Positions 1-5,549 of a DNA stretch of 6,820 nucleotides are shown here, in pieces. This stretch comes from Nitrososphaerales archaeon (lineage in GTDB: Archaea; Thermoproteota; Nitrososphaeria; Nitrososphaerales; CADDZS01). Below the pieces are notes generated by a model. The model did not search any database. It was not told the DNA's origin and worked only from the letters and a program-made list of their open reading frames with translations. Numbering within the stretch: the stretch's first letter is position 1; the number at the start of each line of letters is the position of its first letter. Position numbers and translations under genes: made by a program. The stretch is from contig JASHXQ010000200.1 of the NCBI GenBank assembly GCA_030043455.1, positions 1 through 6,820 on the forward strand, read 5' to 3'.

Positions 1-80
1 CTCCGATCGATGTCGGAGGTCCTTGATAAGAGAGCGAATTTACCAGCAAAATCTTTCAGAGTATTTTTGTAATACGCAGT
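1..80. other. Gene-free left edge with two small inverted repeats
   Basis: No coding region is supported here. Two short hairpins can be seen. CTCCGA (1-6) pairs with TCGGAG (13-18) around a 6-base loop, and GTATT (61-65) pairs with AATAC (71-75) around a 5-base loop. Both lie downstream of the minus-strand regulator, whose stop codon is at 81-83. Either could mark the end of that transcript, but neither is followed by a clear T-run on the minus strand (only TTTT at about 45-48 in that orientation). The first repeat touches the window edge, so it may belong to a larger structure that is cut off. A terminator role is only a guess. Confidence 0.25.
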
Positions 81-617
81 TCATGACCGCGATTCTCTGA
101 AACTCACTACAATCGAGTTGCGGTTTACCTCGCACCTTGGGGTCGTACCCACGAATAATTTAACCGCACTCTCGAACCAATTCTCAAGAAATATAGAAAA
201 TTTTTCGTTCAGGTCGTGGTGAACGGTGATTGTGTACTCTCCCCCATCTATTTTATCAAGTTCGAACTGGTAAGCGGTAGAATATTTTGAAGTTAATTCT
301 AGTAGGTTCAGGAACGTACGAATGTTGTGCTTTTTGAACCAAAATTGAGCCGCTTCTGGTGCTGTCACTCTTCCAATATCTTTGCCCCACATGTTCGCTT
401 GCTCTTCACTTAGAATCTCGAACAGTTTCCTATACGCTTGTCTCGGCATTGATACCATTCCGAATTTGGCAGATAGCCGGTCCCACTCGACGTATTTCGT
501 GAAGATCTCAGATACGAGCGAGCTGAAGCTAATCCCCCTGCTCTCCGCATCACGCCTAAGTACATCTTCGAGCTCTTGGGGAATGCGTACGCTCTTCATT
601 ACTGTTTGTTTAGGCAT
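81..617 (-). CDS. Ribbon-helix-helix transcriptional regulator with C-terminal effector-like domain
   Basis: This 178-residue protein is probably a DNA-binding regulator. Residues 8-44 fit a ribbon-helix-helix (CopG/MetJ-type) fold: a short strand KSVRIP (8-13), helix A (about 14-27) and helix B starting at the FSSLVSEI segment (31-38). RHH proteins bind DNA as dimers, inserting the paired strands in the major groove. The remaining roughly 130 residues are not a DNA-binding fold I can name. They include an HHDLNEKFSIFLENWF segment (133-148) and a final strand VNRNSIVVSF (164-173). I recall this RHH-plus-C-terminal-domain layout from soil Thaumarchaeota, but have no database hit to show for it. 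The ATG at 617 gives the longest reading frame; Met7 (599), just before the RHH strand, is an alternative start. No Shine-Dalgarno is visible for either, so a short-leader or leaderless transcript is possible. The gene diverges from the small-molecule cluster, which suggests it controls that cluster and perhaps itself. Confidence 0.8.
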   Translation of the reverse strand: MPKQTVMKSVRIPQELEDVLRRDAESRGISFSSLVSEIFTKYVEWDRLSAKFGMVSMPRQAYRKLFEILSEEQANMWGKDIGRVTAPEAAQFWFKKHNIRTFLNLLELTSKYSTAYQFELDKIDGGEYTITVHHDLNEKFSIFLENWFESAVKLFVGTTPRCEVNRNSIVVSFRESRS

Positions 618-654
618 TTTCTTGTTGCTAAGGTTTTGTCATACGATGTATTAC

Positions 655-668
655 CTATAACTACTTTG
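655..668 (-). promoter_or_regulatory. Candidate archaeal TATA box and BRE for the regulator
   Basis: Read on the minus strand this is CAAAGTAGTTATAG: a purine-rich, BRE-like stretch followed by TTATAG. It lies about 38 bases upstream of the regulator ATG at 617. With the usual archaeal spacing of about 25 bases from TATA to transcription start, the transcript would begin near 630 and leave a leader of about a dozen bases. This is based on position and composition only. Confidence 0.35.
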
Positions 669-669
669 T

Positions 670-679
670 TTGCATGCAA
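670..679. promoter_or_regulatory. 10-bp perfect palindrome, candidate operator
   Basis: TTGCATGCAA is a perfect palindrome between the two divergent genes. It directly adjoins the putative BRE/TATA of the plus-strand cluster and lies upstream of the TATA of the regulator. A dimeric RHH protein would recognise a symmetric site of this kind. The core TTTGCAT (669-675) occurs again at 707-713, 38 bases downstream, which strengthens the idea that it is a binding site. No protein binding can be shown from sequence alone. Confidence 0.4.
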
Positions 680-686
680 GTTATAC
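676..686 (+). promoter_or_regulatory. Candidate archaeal BRE/TATA for the plus-strand cluster
   Basis: GCAAG followed by TTATAC (681-686) resembles an archaeal BRE plus TATA box. A transcription start about 25 bases downstream would fall near 706-710, leaving a leader of about 30 bases before the ATG at 738. That predicted start falls inside the inverted repeat at 702-717, and the upstream palindrome overlaps the BRE part, so a bound regulator could block either TBP/TFB or polymerase. No consensus scoring was possible. Confidence 0.35.
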
Positions 687-701
687 GAGAGTCATCTCTC
701 A

Positions 702-717
702 CCCAATTTGCATTGGG
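702..717. promoter_or_regulatory. Inverted repeat over the predicted transcription start
   Basis: CCCAAT (702-707) and ATTGGG (712-717) form a perfect 6-bp inverted repeat around the loop TTGC. TCT (697-699) and AGA (718-720) extend the pairing by 3 bp if two left-arm bases are bulged. The element lies about 20 bases before the start codon at 738. It could be an operator covering the transcription start, or a hairpin in the 5' leader of the first cluster gene; the repeated TTTGCAT core slightly favours the operator. Confidence 0.35.
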
Positions 718-737
718 AGAATTGAATGTGATCTAGC

Positions 738-1205
738 ATGTCTACAACAGTTACTAGGTCAGTTAACTCAGAAGAAGCAGTGAAAGAATATGTTGCCGTC
801 TGGGATCGCCACGATCTCGATGCATCCGAAAAAATGTTGGATCCGAACATTGTTCTTTACAGCCCTCTCTATCCAAACGGGGTGAGAGGTCTCGCAGCCC
901 ATCACGAGGCCGATGTAAAATTCTTCAAATCCATGCCGGATTTTCAGTTCAAGATCCAAAGAATCGCCGCCAAAGACGACTTCGTAGCGGCTGAGCTCAC
1001 AGGCACAGGAACTTCGACCGGTCCTGCCGAGCTTCCAGGGCGACCGCCCTTGCAACCGACCGGACGTCACGTGGAGTTCCAATTGGGATCCTTCTTTCGA
1101 GTCAATTCCAGAGGACTGATTGAAGAGGAGAAATATGTTTACGATAGACTGGTCTTCCTGCAGCAGATCGGTGTAAGTCTAGGCGCCGGAAGTTCCCAAA
1201 GCTAG
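738..1205 (+). CDS. SnoaL/NTF2-like protein (ester cyclase-like), first copy
   Basis: This 155-residue protein fits the SnoaL-like branch of the NTF2 fold, a cone-shaped alpha+beta barrel enclosing a hydrophobic pocket. Family members cyclise polyketides or act on other small hydrophobic compounds in the cytosol. Visible family marks are the N-terminal helix pair (about 10-35), FFKSMPDF (62-69), the VAAELTGTGTSTGP strand (83-96), PTGRHVEF (107-114) and the last strand with KYVYD (132-136), where SnoaL-type enzymes carry an acidic catalytic residue (here probably D136), then QQIG. Length is normal and no signal peptide is seen. GTGATC (728-733), 4 bases before the ATG, matches the extended archaeal anti-SD complement and supports this start. 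It leads the cluster, 36 bases before the hydrolase gene. The family also contains non-enzymatic binders, so the reaction is unknown. Confidence 0.8.
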   Translation: MSTTVTRSVNSEEAVKEYVAVWDRHDLDASEKMLDPNIVLYSPLYPNGVRGLAAHHEADVKFFKSMPDFQFKIQRIAAKDDFVAAELTGTGTSTGPAELPGRPPLQPTGRHVEFQLGSFFRVNSRGLIEEEKYVYDRLVFLQQIGVSLGAGSSQS

Positions 1206-1241
1206 AGGACGTATCGATTCACAAAAAGTAGTGTGCTCTAA

Positions 1242-1901
1242 ATGACCAGTTTTCCAATTAGAGATAAGATAAACGACTTTTTACTGACGCCCAAAAACGC
1301 GGCAATGATCTTCATCGACTACCAGCCCGACCAGTTTGCCACCGTTGCATCCATGGATCGTCAGCTACTTGCTGACAACGTTGTCCGCGTGGCAAAGTTA
1401 GGAAAGGTGTTTGGCTTGCCTATAGTTCTATCGACAGTAAACGTGAAGGCGAACAATCTCAAGCCGACCATTCCTCCCCTGAGGGAAGTACTCACTGATC
1501 TGAAGGAGATAGATCGGACAGAAATCAACGCCTGGGAAGACAAGGAGTTCGTCGAAGCCGTAGAGGCTACTGGAAGAAAGAAACTCATTATGTGTGCCCT
1601 GTGGACCGAAGCGTGCTTGATTTTTCCATCTCTCAATGCGATGAGGGAGGGCTATGAAGTCTATCCAGTTGTCGATGCAGTTGGTGGTACTTCTCTTGAA
1701 GCTCACCAGTACGCACTGCAACGCATAGGCCTCGCTGGTGGAAAGTTCACGAGCTGGACTCAGCTTACTTGCGAGCTTCAGAGGGATTGGAATCGCATGG
1801 ATTCACTTCAAGGTATGATGCAGGTAGCATTTGATCCTTCTTCGCCCATAGTCAAGAACCAAAAGCGGCCCTTCGATCTGAAGGGAATACCAGCTCCTTA
1901 G
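1242..1901 (+). CDS. Isochorismatase-family (YcaC-like) cysteine hydrolase
   Basis: This 219-residue cytosolic protein belongs to the cysteine hydrolase superfamily that includes isochorismatase, nicotinamidase and YcaC. The order of family marks is clear: a strand ending FIDYQPDQF with the catalytic Asp at D26, GLPIVLSTV (58-66), the IDRTEINAWED motif (90-100), and LWTEACLIFP (120-129) with the nucleophile C125. The last third (VVDAVGG, then FTSWTQLTCELQRDW at 169-183) closely matches the YcaC subgroup. Asp and Cys of the usual Asp-Lys-Cys triad are present; where the family lysine is expected there is an Arg (R92), common in this subgroup as I recall it. Substrates of YcaC-like enzymes are poorly known, with amides and related compounds the usual suggestion. 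No Shine-Dalgarno is obvious before the ATG. The neighbours suggest hydrolysis of the same compound handled by the SnoaL-like proteins. Confidence 0.88.
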   Translation: MTSFPIRDKINDFLLTPKNAAMIFIDYQPDQFATVASMDRQLLADNVVRVAKLGKVFGLPIVLSTVNVKANNLKPTIPPLREVLTDLKEIDRTEINAWEDKEFVEAVEATGRKKLIMCALWTEACLIFPSLNAMREGYEVYPVVDAVGGTSLEAHQYALQRIGLAGGKFTSWTQLTCELQRDWNRMDSLQGMMQVAFDPSSPIVKNQKRPFDLKGIPAP

Positions 1902-1928
1902 AATTTCGAGGCGTGGTGAAAAAATCGA

Positions 1929-2216
1929 ATGTACGTTATCATGGGAGTCCACCATCCGAAACCTGGCATGGAAAAATCACTCCTCGATATTCAGGAAAAG
2001 TTCGGAGTGGCAGAAAGGAAACATCCCGGGGTCATATCCTCTTTCATTTGGAAAGATGACTCAACTGGAGTGATCATAGGGCTCACTATCTGGGATACGA
2101 AAGAAGATTACGACGCAGCGCGACCCGACTTGGACAAGGCCATTCAAGGCGTTGATTACAGATCTGTAGACGCTACCATGGAAATCTATCGTGGAGCTCC
2201 AGTGGTATGGGGTTAG
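1929..2216 (+). CDS. ABM-like dimeric alpha/beta-barrel protein
   Basis: This 95-residue protein has the size and pattern of the antibiotic biosynthesis monooxygenase (ABM)/EthD-like dimeric alpha/beta-barrel superfamily. It starts with strand MYVIMGVHH, then PKPGMEKSLLDIQEKF (11-26) forming the first helix, a turn with HPGVISSFIWKDD (32-44), strand VIIGLTIWDTKEDYDAA (48-64) and a final strand DATMEIYRGAP (81-91). ABM proteins are cofactor-independent oxygenases acting on aromatic or polyketide-like quinols, but many members of the fold have other roles, so oxygenase activity is unproven. GGTGA (1915-1919) lies 9 bases before the ATG and supports the start. It follows the hydrolase by 27 bases and precedes the second SnoaL-like gene by 34, consistent with one operon. 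Confidence 0.68.
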   Translation: MYVIMGVHHPKPGMEKSLLDIQEKFGVAERKHPGVISSFIWKDDSTGVIIGLTIWDTKEDYDAARPDLDKAIQGVDYRSVDATMEIYRGAPVVWG

Positions 2217-2250
2217 GAAACACTTCATTTAGAGTTGGAAGTGAATATTA

Positions 2251-2697
2251 ATGTCAGATAACACGGAAATAATCCGGCGAGCTTACAAGATCGCGGAGAA
2301 CGTCGACATCCCGGGCTGGATAAACGCTTTCACCCCTGATGGTGTCTTTACTGACGAGTCGATCCAGGTGGTTTACCGCGGCCCAAATGAACTCGGGCAA
2401 ACGGTGGAGAATTATGCAACTGCCTTTCCAGACATGCACCGCGAGATCTATCAGATGTACGACGCAGGCACCAACATTGTCGTGGTACAGCTGGCCCTTC
2501 AAGGTACTCATCGCGGCCCTCTCAAGTTGCCACGAGGGATCATTCCACCGACCGGCAAACGAATGAACGCGCCTTGCTGTGATGTCTTCGAACTTTCCGG
2601 TGACAAGATCAAGCGCTTCGATTGTTATCCGTCAGGTTCGGTTGTCCTCACCCAGTTAGGCGTGATCGGTAACCTCGACGCGGTAATGAAGCACTAA
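2251..2697 (+). CDS. SnoaL/NTF2-like protein (ester cyclase-like), second copy
   Basis: This 148-residue protein is a second SnoaL/NTF2-like member. Helices at about 5-30 are followed by FTPDGVFTDE (27-36), AFPDMHREIYQMYDAG (58-73), the strand VVVQLALQGTHRGP (77-90), PPTGKRMNAPCCDVFEL (99-115) and the last strand KIKRFDCYPSG (119-129), then QLGVIG. It shares the fold and landmarks of the first gene (FPDM versus MPDF, TGTHRGP-type turn, PTGKR versus PTGR, QLG versus QIG) but is clearly divergent, so it is not a recent duplicate. D124 stands near the position of the SnoaL acidic residue, but the neighbourhood (FDCYPSG) differs from the YVYDR of the first copy, which may mean a different reaction. 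GGAAGTGA (2237-2244), 6 bases upstream of the ATG, is a good Shine-Dalgarno. No signal peptide is seen. Confidence 0.78.
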   Translation: MSDNTEIIRRAYKIAENVDIPGWINAFTPDGVFTDESIQVVYRGPNELGQTVENYATAFPDMHREIYQMYDAGTNIVVVQLALQGTHRGPLKLPRGIIPPTGKRMNAPCCDVFELSGDKIKRFDCYPSGSVVLTQLGVIGNLDAVMKH

Positions 2698-2718
2698 CCC
2701 TCCCGCCCCAACTTCTTA

Positions 2719-2728
2719 CACAATTGTG
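2719..2728. promoter_or_regulatory. 10-bp perfect palindrome before the ligand-binding protein gene
   Basis: CACAATTGTG is perfectly symmetric and lies in the 44-base gap between the second SnoaL-like gene and the LivK-like gene, 13 bases before the ATG at 2742. It could be an operator for separate control of the downstream gene, or chance. It has no sequence similarity to the palindrome at 670-679, and no TATA box is evident next to it. Confidence 0.25.
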
Positions 2729-2741
2729 AGCCCCAGATTCC

Positions 2742-3926
2742 ATGTCAAGCATTAAGATCGGATACAGTCTATCACTCAGCGGTGGTCTCGCAGCCAATGG
2801 CCAGACCGCAAGATTGGCACACCAGATTTGGCAGGAAGATGTCAACGCGAAAGGGGGACTTCTAGGCAGAGAGGTCGAACTGATTTGCATAGACGACAGA
2901 ACTGACCCCACCTCAGTCGCTGGCATTTACCGAAAGCTCCTCCTTGATGACAAAGTGGATCTGCTGCTCGGCGGGTACGGCAACAACTCGATCAGTCCCG
3001 CCATGCCCTTTGTAATGGAAAACAAAAAGTTCTTCGTGGGGCTCATGGGTCTCGGTGTCAACAATTCCCTTGCGTATGACCGGTTCTTTGCGATGATCCC
3101 TACCGGTCCTGATCCCAATACCGCACTTACCGCAGGCTTTTTCGAAACTGCATCCCGACAAAATCCGAAACCGAAAACTATTGCGATAGTTGCCGCCGAT
3201 GCAGACTTTACCAAGAACCCCATAGCCGGCGCCCGAGCTAATGCTGAGCGCTATGGGCTCAGCATCGTCTCTGAAACCAAATACAGCCTAGCCACCAAGG
3301 ACTTTGCTGCTGTTCTAAAAGAAATGAAGCCCGACAACCCGGACATTATTTTCTTCTGTTCCTATCTCAACGACTCTGTAGGCCTGATCCGCGCCATTGC
3401 AGATTCCGATCGCGATCCACTAATGGTGGGCGGAGCAATGATCGGGACACAAAGTAGCGCTGTCCAATCCCAGCTCGGCCCCTCGATCAATGGGATAGTC
3501 AACTACGAGTACTGGCTCCCGACGCCGAAAATGGACTTTGCTGGTGCAAGCCGCCTAATCACTACTTATCAAGACCGAGCTAAGGGGACACCTGCCGATG
3601 CCCTAGGCTACTACGTCGCTCCTTTTGCTTACGCCCAACTTCAGGTGATCGAGCAAGCCGTTAGGGCAACAGGTAGCGTTGACGACACGAAGCTTGCTGA
3701 TTATACTCGAACCGCGACTTTTCCAACAGTCGTTGGCGATGTCAGGTTTGGTCGACTTGGCGAATGGTCTGCACCCCGGGTATTGACGGTCCAGTTTCGC
3801 AACATAGGCTCGAACAATATCTCAGAGTTTGCGAAACCTAGTGCCCGGGTCGTGGTGGCCCCGAACGATTACGTAAATGGAGACATCATCGTTCCTTTCC
3901 GAGCGGCTAGGACAACCAGATCATGA
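2742..3926 (+). CDS. LivK-type (Peripla_BP_6) ligand-binding protein without signal peptide
   Basis: This 394-residue protein is a type I periplasmic-binding fold of the branched-chain amino acid/amide ABC family. It opens directly with the mature core IKIGYSLSLSGGLAANGQ (4-21), followed by IWQEDVNAKGGLLGREVEL (29-47), DDRTDP (51-56) and KVDLLLGGYGNN (71-82). The second lobe starts at KTIAIVAADADF (145-156), and DNPDIIFFCSY (198-208) and VGDVRFGRLGEWS (331-343) are typical late landmarks. Length fits the family minus its leader. There is no hydrophobic or lipobox segment, and an in-frame TGA at 2727-2729 rules out a longer N-terminus. No permease or ATPase genes are nearby. The protein therefore probably stays in the cytosol, like the amide sensor AmiC of Pseudomonas, and may bind the cluster's substrate as a sensor or carrier. 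The ATG has only a weak upstream TGTGAG. Confidence 0.87.
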   Translation: MSSIKIGYSLSLSGGLAANGQTARLAHQIWQEDVNAKGGLLGREVELICIDDRTDPTSVAGIYRKLLLDDKVDLLLGGYGNNSISPAMPFVMENKKFFVGLMGLGVNNSLAYDRFFAMIPTGPDPNTALTAGFFETASRQNPKPKTIAIVAADADFTKNPIAGARANAERYGLSIVSETKYSLATKDFAAVLKEMKPDNPDIIFFCSYLNDSVGLIRAIADSDRDPLMVGGAMIGTQSSAVQSQLGPSINGIVNYEYWLPTPKMDFAGASRLITTYQDRAKGTPADALGYYVAPFAYAQLQVIEQAVRATGSVDDTKLADYTRTATFPTVVGDVRFGRLGEWSAPRVLTVQFRNIGSNNISEFAKPSARVVVAPNDYVNGDIIVPFRAARTTRS

Positions 3927-3935
3927 TGACGGCCA

Positions 3936-3982
3936 AGAAAGTCGTCTGGATCTGCGATCGTTTGTGGGATTAGCGACTTTCT
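3936..3982. repeat. 9-bp perfect inverted repeat in the gap before the MFS gene
   Basis: AGAAAGTCG (3936-3944) and CGACTTTCT (3974-3982) are perfect reverse complements separated by 29 bases. A GATC-TGC-GATC mini-hairpin lies inside the loop (3949-3959). The element sits just after the stop of the LivK-like gene (3924-3926) and 43 bases before the MFS start. There is no T-run after the right arm on the plus strand (AGTAGAGAAAAAAC follows), so it is not a standard terminator. It could be an RNA stem protecting the upstream message end, an attenuator, or an operator for the MFS gene. Confidence 0.4.
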
Positions 3983-4025
3983 AGTAGAGAAAAAACAATC
4001 CTTTGCAGAAATTAGGCGTCAGGGT

Positions 4026-5549
4026 ATGACTCGCGCAGGCATCGATTCAACCCAGACTGATTCAAGACAAGCGACGCGCGTACTCCTCGTCCTCACTGGA
4101 GTCGCACTTCTGGTCAACTATGTAGAAACAATGGTCATCCCGGGGGTTCCCACAATCCAGAGGTACTTCTCCACCACTTCCACGATCGCGTCCTGGATCA
4201 CATCAGCCTACCTGATAGTTGGAAGCGCTGCCTCGCCACTTTTCGGAAAGTTCGGCGATATTTATGGAAAAAAGAGAATGTTCCTAGTTTCCCTAGTCTT
4301 CTACATGGCCGGAGTCGCTACTGCTGGGTTTTCGCCGTCGATCTACGTCCTCCTCTTTGCAAGGGCCCTTCAGGGGGTAGGCTTTGCGATAATTCCGCTG
4401 GGGCTCGCGATCATCACCGAAGTCTTCCCGAAGGAGAGGGTCGCGACAGCGCAAGGAATCATCAGCGCGACCTTTGCAATCGGCGCAGCGCTGGGCTTGA
4501 TCATAGGTTCATATGTGGTTCAGGATCTGGGCTGGCAGTATGCCTTCCATACTGCCCTAATTATCAGCCTGGTTCTTTTCGTGATCAGTGCGAGAGTTCT
4601 GAAGAAGGATCTGGTTCAGTCAGTTAGCAGGGCCATTGATTACGCGGGAGCCGCCATTCTGATTTCCGGCGTGACTCTCATACTCCTCTACTTGACCGAA
4701 GGGCCGACGTTGGGATGGTTTTCTGACCTAGAACTTGGTTTCCTCGTCCCCGGAATCATTCTGACAATATTCTTCTTTTTCTTTGAAAACAAGAAGACGA
4801 ATCCGCTCGTCAGCCTTACTCTTCTGAGGATCCGGGACGTCCTAGTCGCGAATCTGGCAGGGCTCATTTCAGGAGTTCTACTGTTCCTGCTATTCTTTGC
4901 TGTTACTTACTATTCACAACTTCCGCCACCGTTCGGCCTCGGCCTTGATGTCATCGCCGCAGGTTTGACCCTTGGCCCAGCGGCGGCCGGAATGTTCATC
5001 GGGAGCATTGTGGTTGGCCGAGTCCTCCCTAGAATTGGTCCAAAGCCCGTCTTGCTGATGGGATCGGGAATCGGAGGGTTGGGGCTAGTGTTGCTCCTTC
5101 TCGACAGATCTACTTCAGCTTACGTCGCGCTTGACATGTTCGTCGCGCTGGCTGGGTTCATCGCGATAACCGTTCCAATTGTGAACATGCTCGCAATTTC
5201 GATACCTCGGGATAACATTGCTGTCGGTCTTGGAATGAATACCCTGCTCAGAAATCTCGGGGGAGCGGTTGGACCGGTCTTGGCAACAAGCATCTTGGCT
5301 ACGTATACTCGGCCGTTTGTGTCGAAGATAAATGGGCAGACTGTCATGGGTCAATTGCCTTCTTCAGCTGCTTTCAACCTAATTTTCGAAGTCGGAATCG
5401 TTCTCGCTATCCTCGTTGCCCTTTTGAGTCTCGCGACGAAAAACTATACTTTCAAGAAAGCGGCTGTTGCGCGGCCCCGCTCTGCTCCGGGCGATCAGTC
5501 AACGGGAAATGAAACAGATCATTCCATTGTGGGTAAGAAGAATGAATGA
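4026..5549 (+). CDS. DHA2-type 14-helix MFS transporter
   Basis: This 507-residue integral membrane protein belongs to the major facilitator superfamily, most like the DHA2 drug:H+ antiporters, which have 14 helices and about 450-530 residues. Residues 1-17 are a polar cytosolic tail, and helices follow from about residue 18 to 470. Motif D-like NYVETMVIPGVPTIQ (31-45) in helix 1 carries E34 where DHA2 pumps often have Asp. Motif A GKFGDIYGKKR (74-84), the basic R113 of a motif B-like FARALQGVGF, and a motif C-like GAALGLIIGS (153-162) are present. Such pumps usually export drugs or metabolites using the proton gradient, but uptake cannot be excluded. The C-terminal tail from about 475 is polar and basic. 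The start has no clear Shine-Dalgarno and lies 99 bases after the LivK-like gene. The 3' end overlaps the kelch gene by 8 bases. It probably moves the compound handled by the upstream enzymes. Confidence 0.9.
   Translation: MTRAGIDSTQTDSRQATRVLLVLTGVALLVNYVETMVIPGVPTIQRYFSTTSTIASWITSAYLIVGSAASPLFGKFGDIYGKKRMFLVSLVFYMAGVATAGFSPSIYVLLFARALQGVGFAIIPLGLAIITEVFPKERVATAQGIISATFAIGAALGLIIGSYVVQDLGWQYAFHTALIISLVLFVISARVLKKDLVQSVSRAIDYAGAAILISGVTLILLYLTEGPTLGWFSDLELGFLVPGIILTIFFFFFENKKTNPLVSLTLLRIRDVLVANLAGLISGVLLFLLFFAVTYYSQLPPPFGLGLDVIAAGLTLGPAAAGMFIGSIVVGRVLPRIGPKPVLLMGSGIGGLGLVLLLLDRSTSAYVALDMFVALAGFIAITVPIVNMLAISIPRDNIAVGLGMNTLLRNLGGAVGPVLATSILATYTRPFVSKINGQTVMGQLPSSAAFNLIFEVGIVLAILVALLSLATKNYTFKKAAVARPRSAPGDQSTGNETDHSIVGKKNE

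Noticed and set aside
382..660. Plus-strand open frame of 92 codons opposite the regulator
   Set aside because: It is antisense to the RHH gene, whose protein has a clear fold, and its translation shows no family pattern.
768..1082. Minus-strand open frame inside the first SnoaL-like gene
   Set aside because: It is a shadow of a well-supported coding region, with no recognisable domain and no promoter or ribosome-binding site.
2254..2566. Open frames on both strands within the second SnoaL-like gene
   Set aside because: They overlap a coherent NTF2-like protein and translate to cysteine- and tryptophan-scattered sequence without a fold pattern.
2722..2731. AATTGTGAGC resembling half of the E. 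coli lac operator
   Set aside because: A ten-base match is likely chance in this non-enteric context; no LacI-type gene is present.
2648..3223. Minus-strand open frames opposite the LivK-like gene
   Set aside because: The plus strand encodes an unmistakable binding-protein fold; the antisense frames match nothing I recognise.
3936..3990. Rho-independent style terminator after the LivK-like gene
   Set aside because: The loop is 29 bases long and the right arm is followed by an A/G-rich stretch rather than T residues.
4768..4788. T/C-rich run in the MFS gene as a possible frameshift or slippage site
   Set aside because: It encodes five Phe in a membrane helix and the frame continues intact on both sides with normal MFS sequence.
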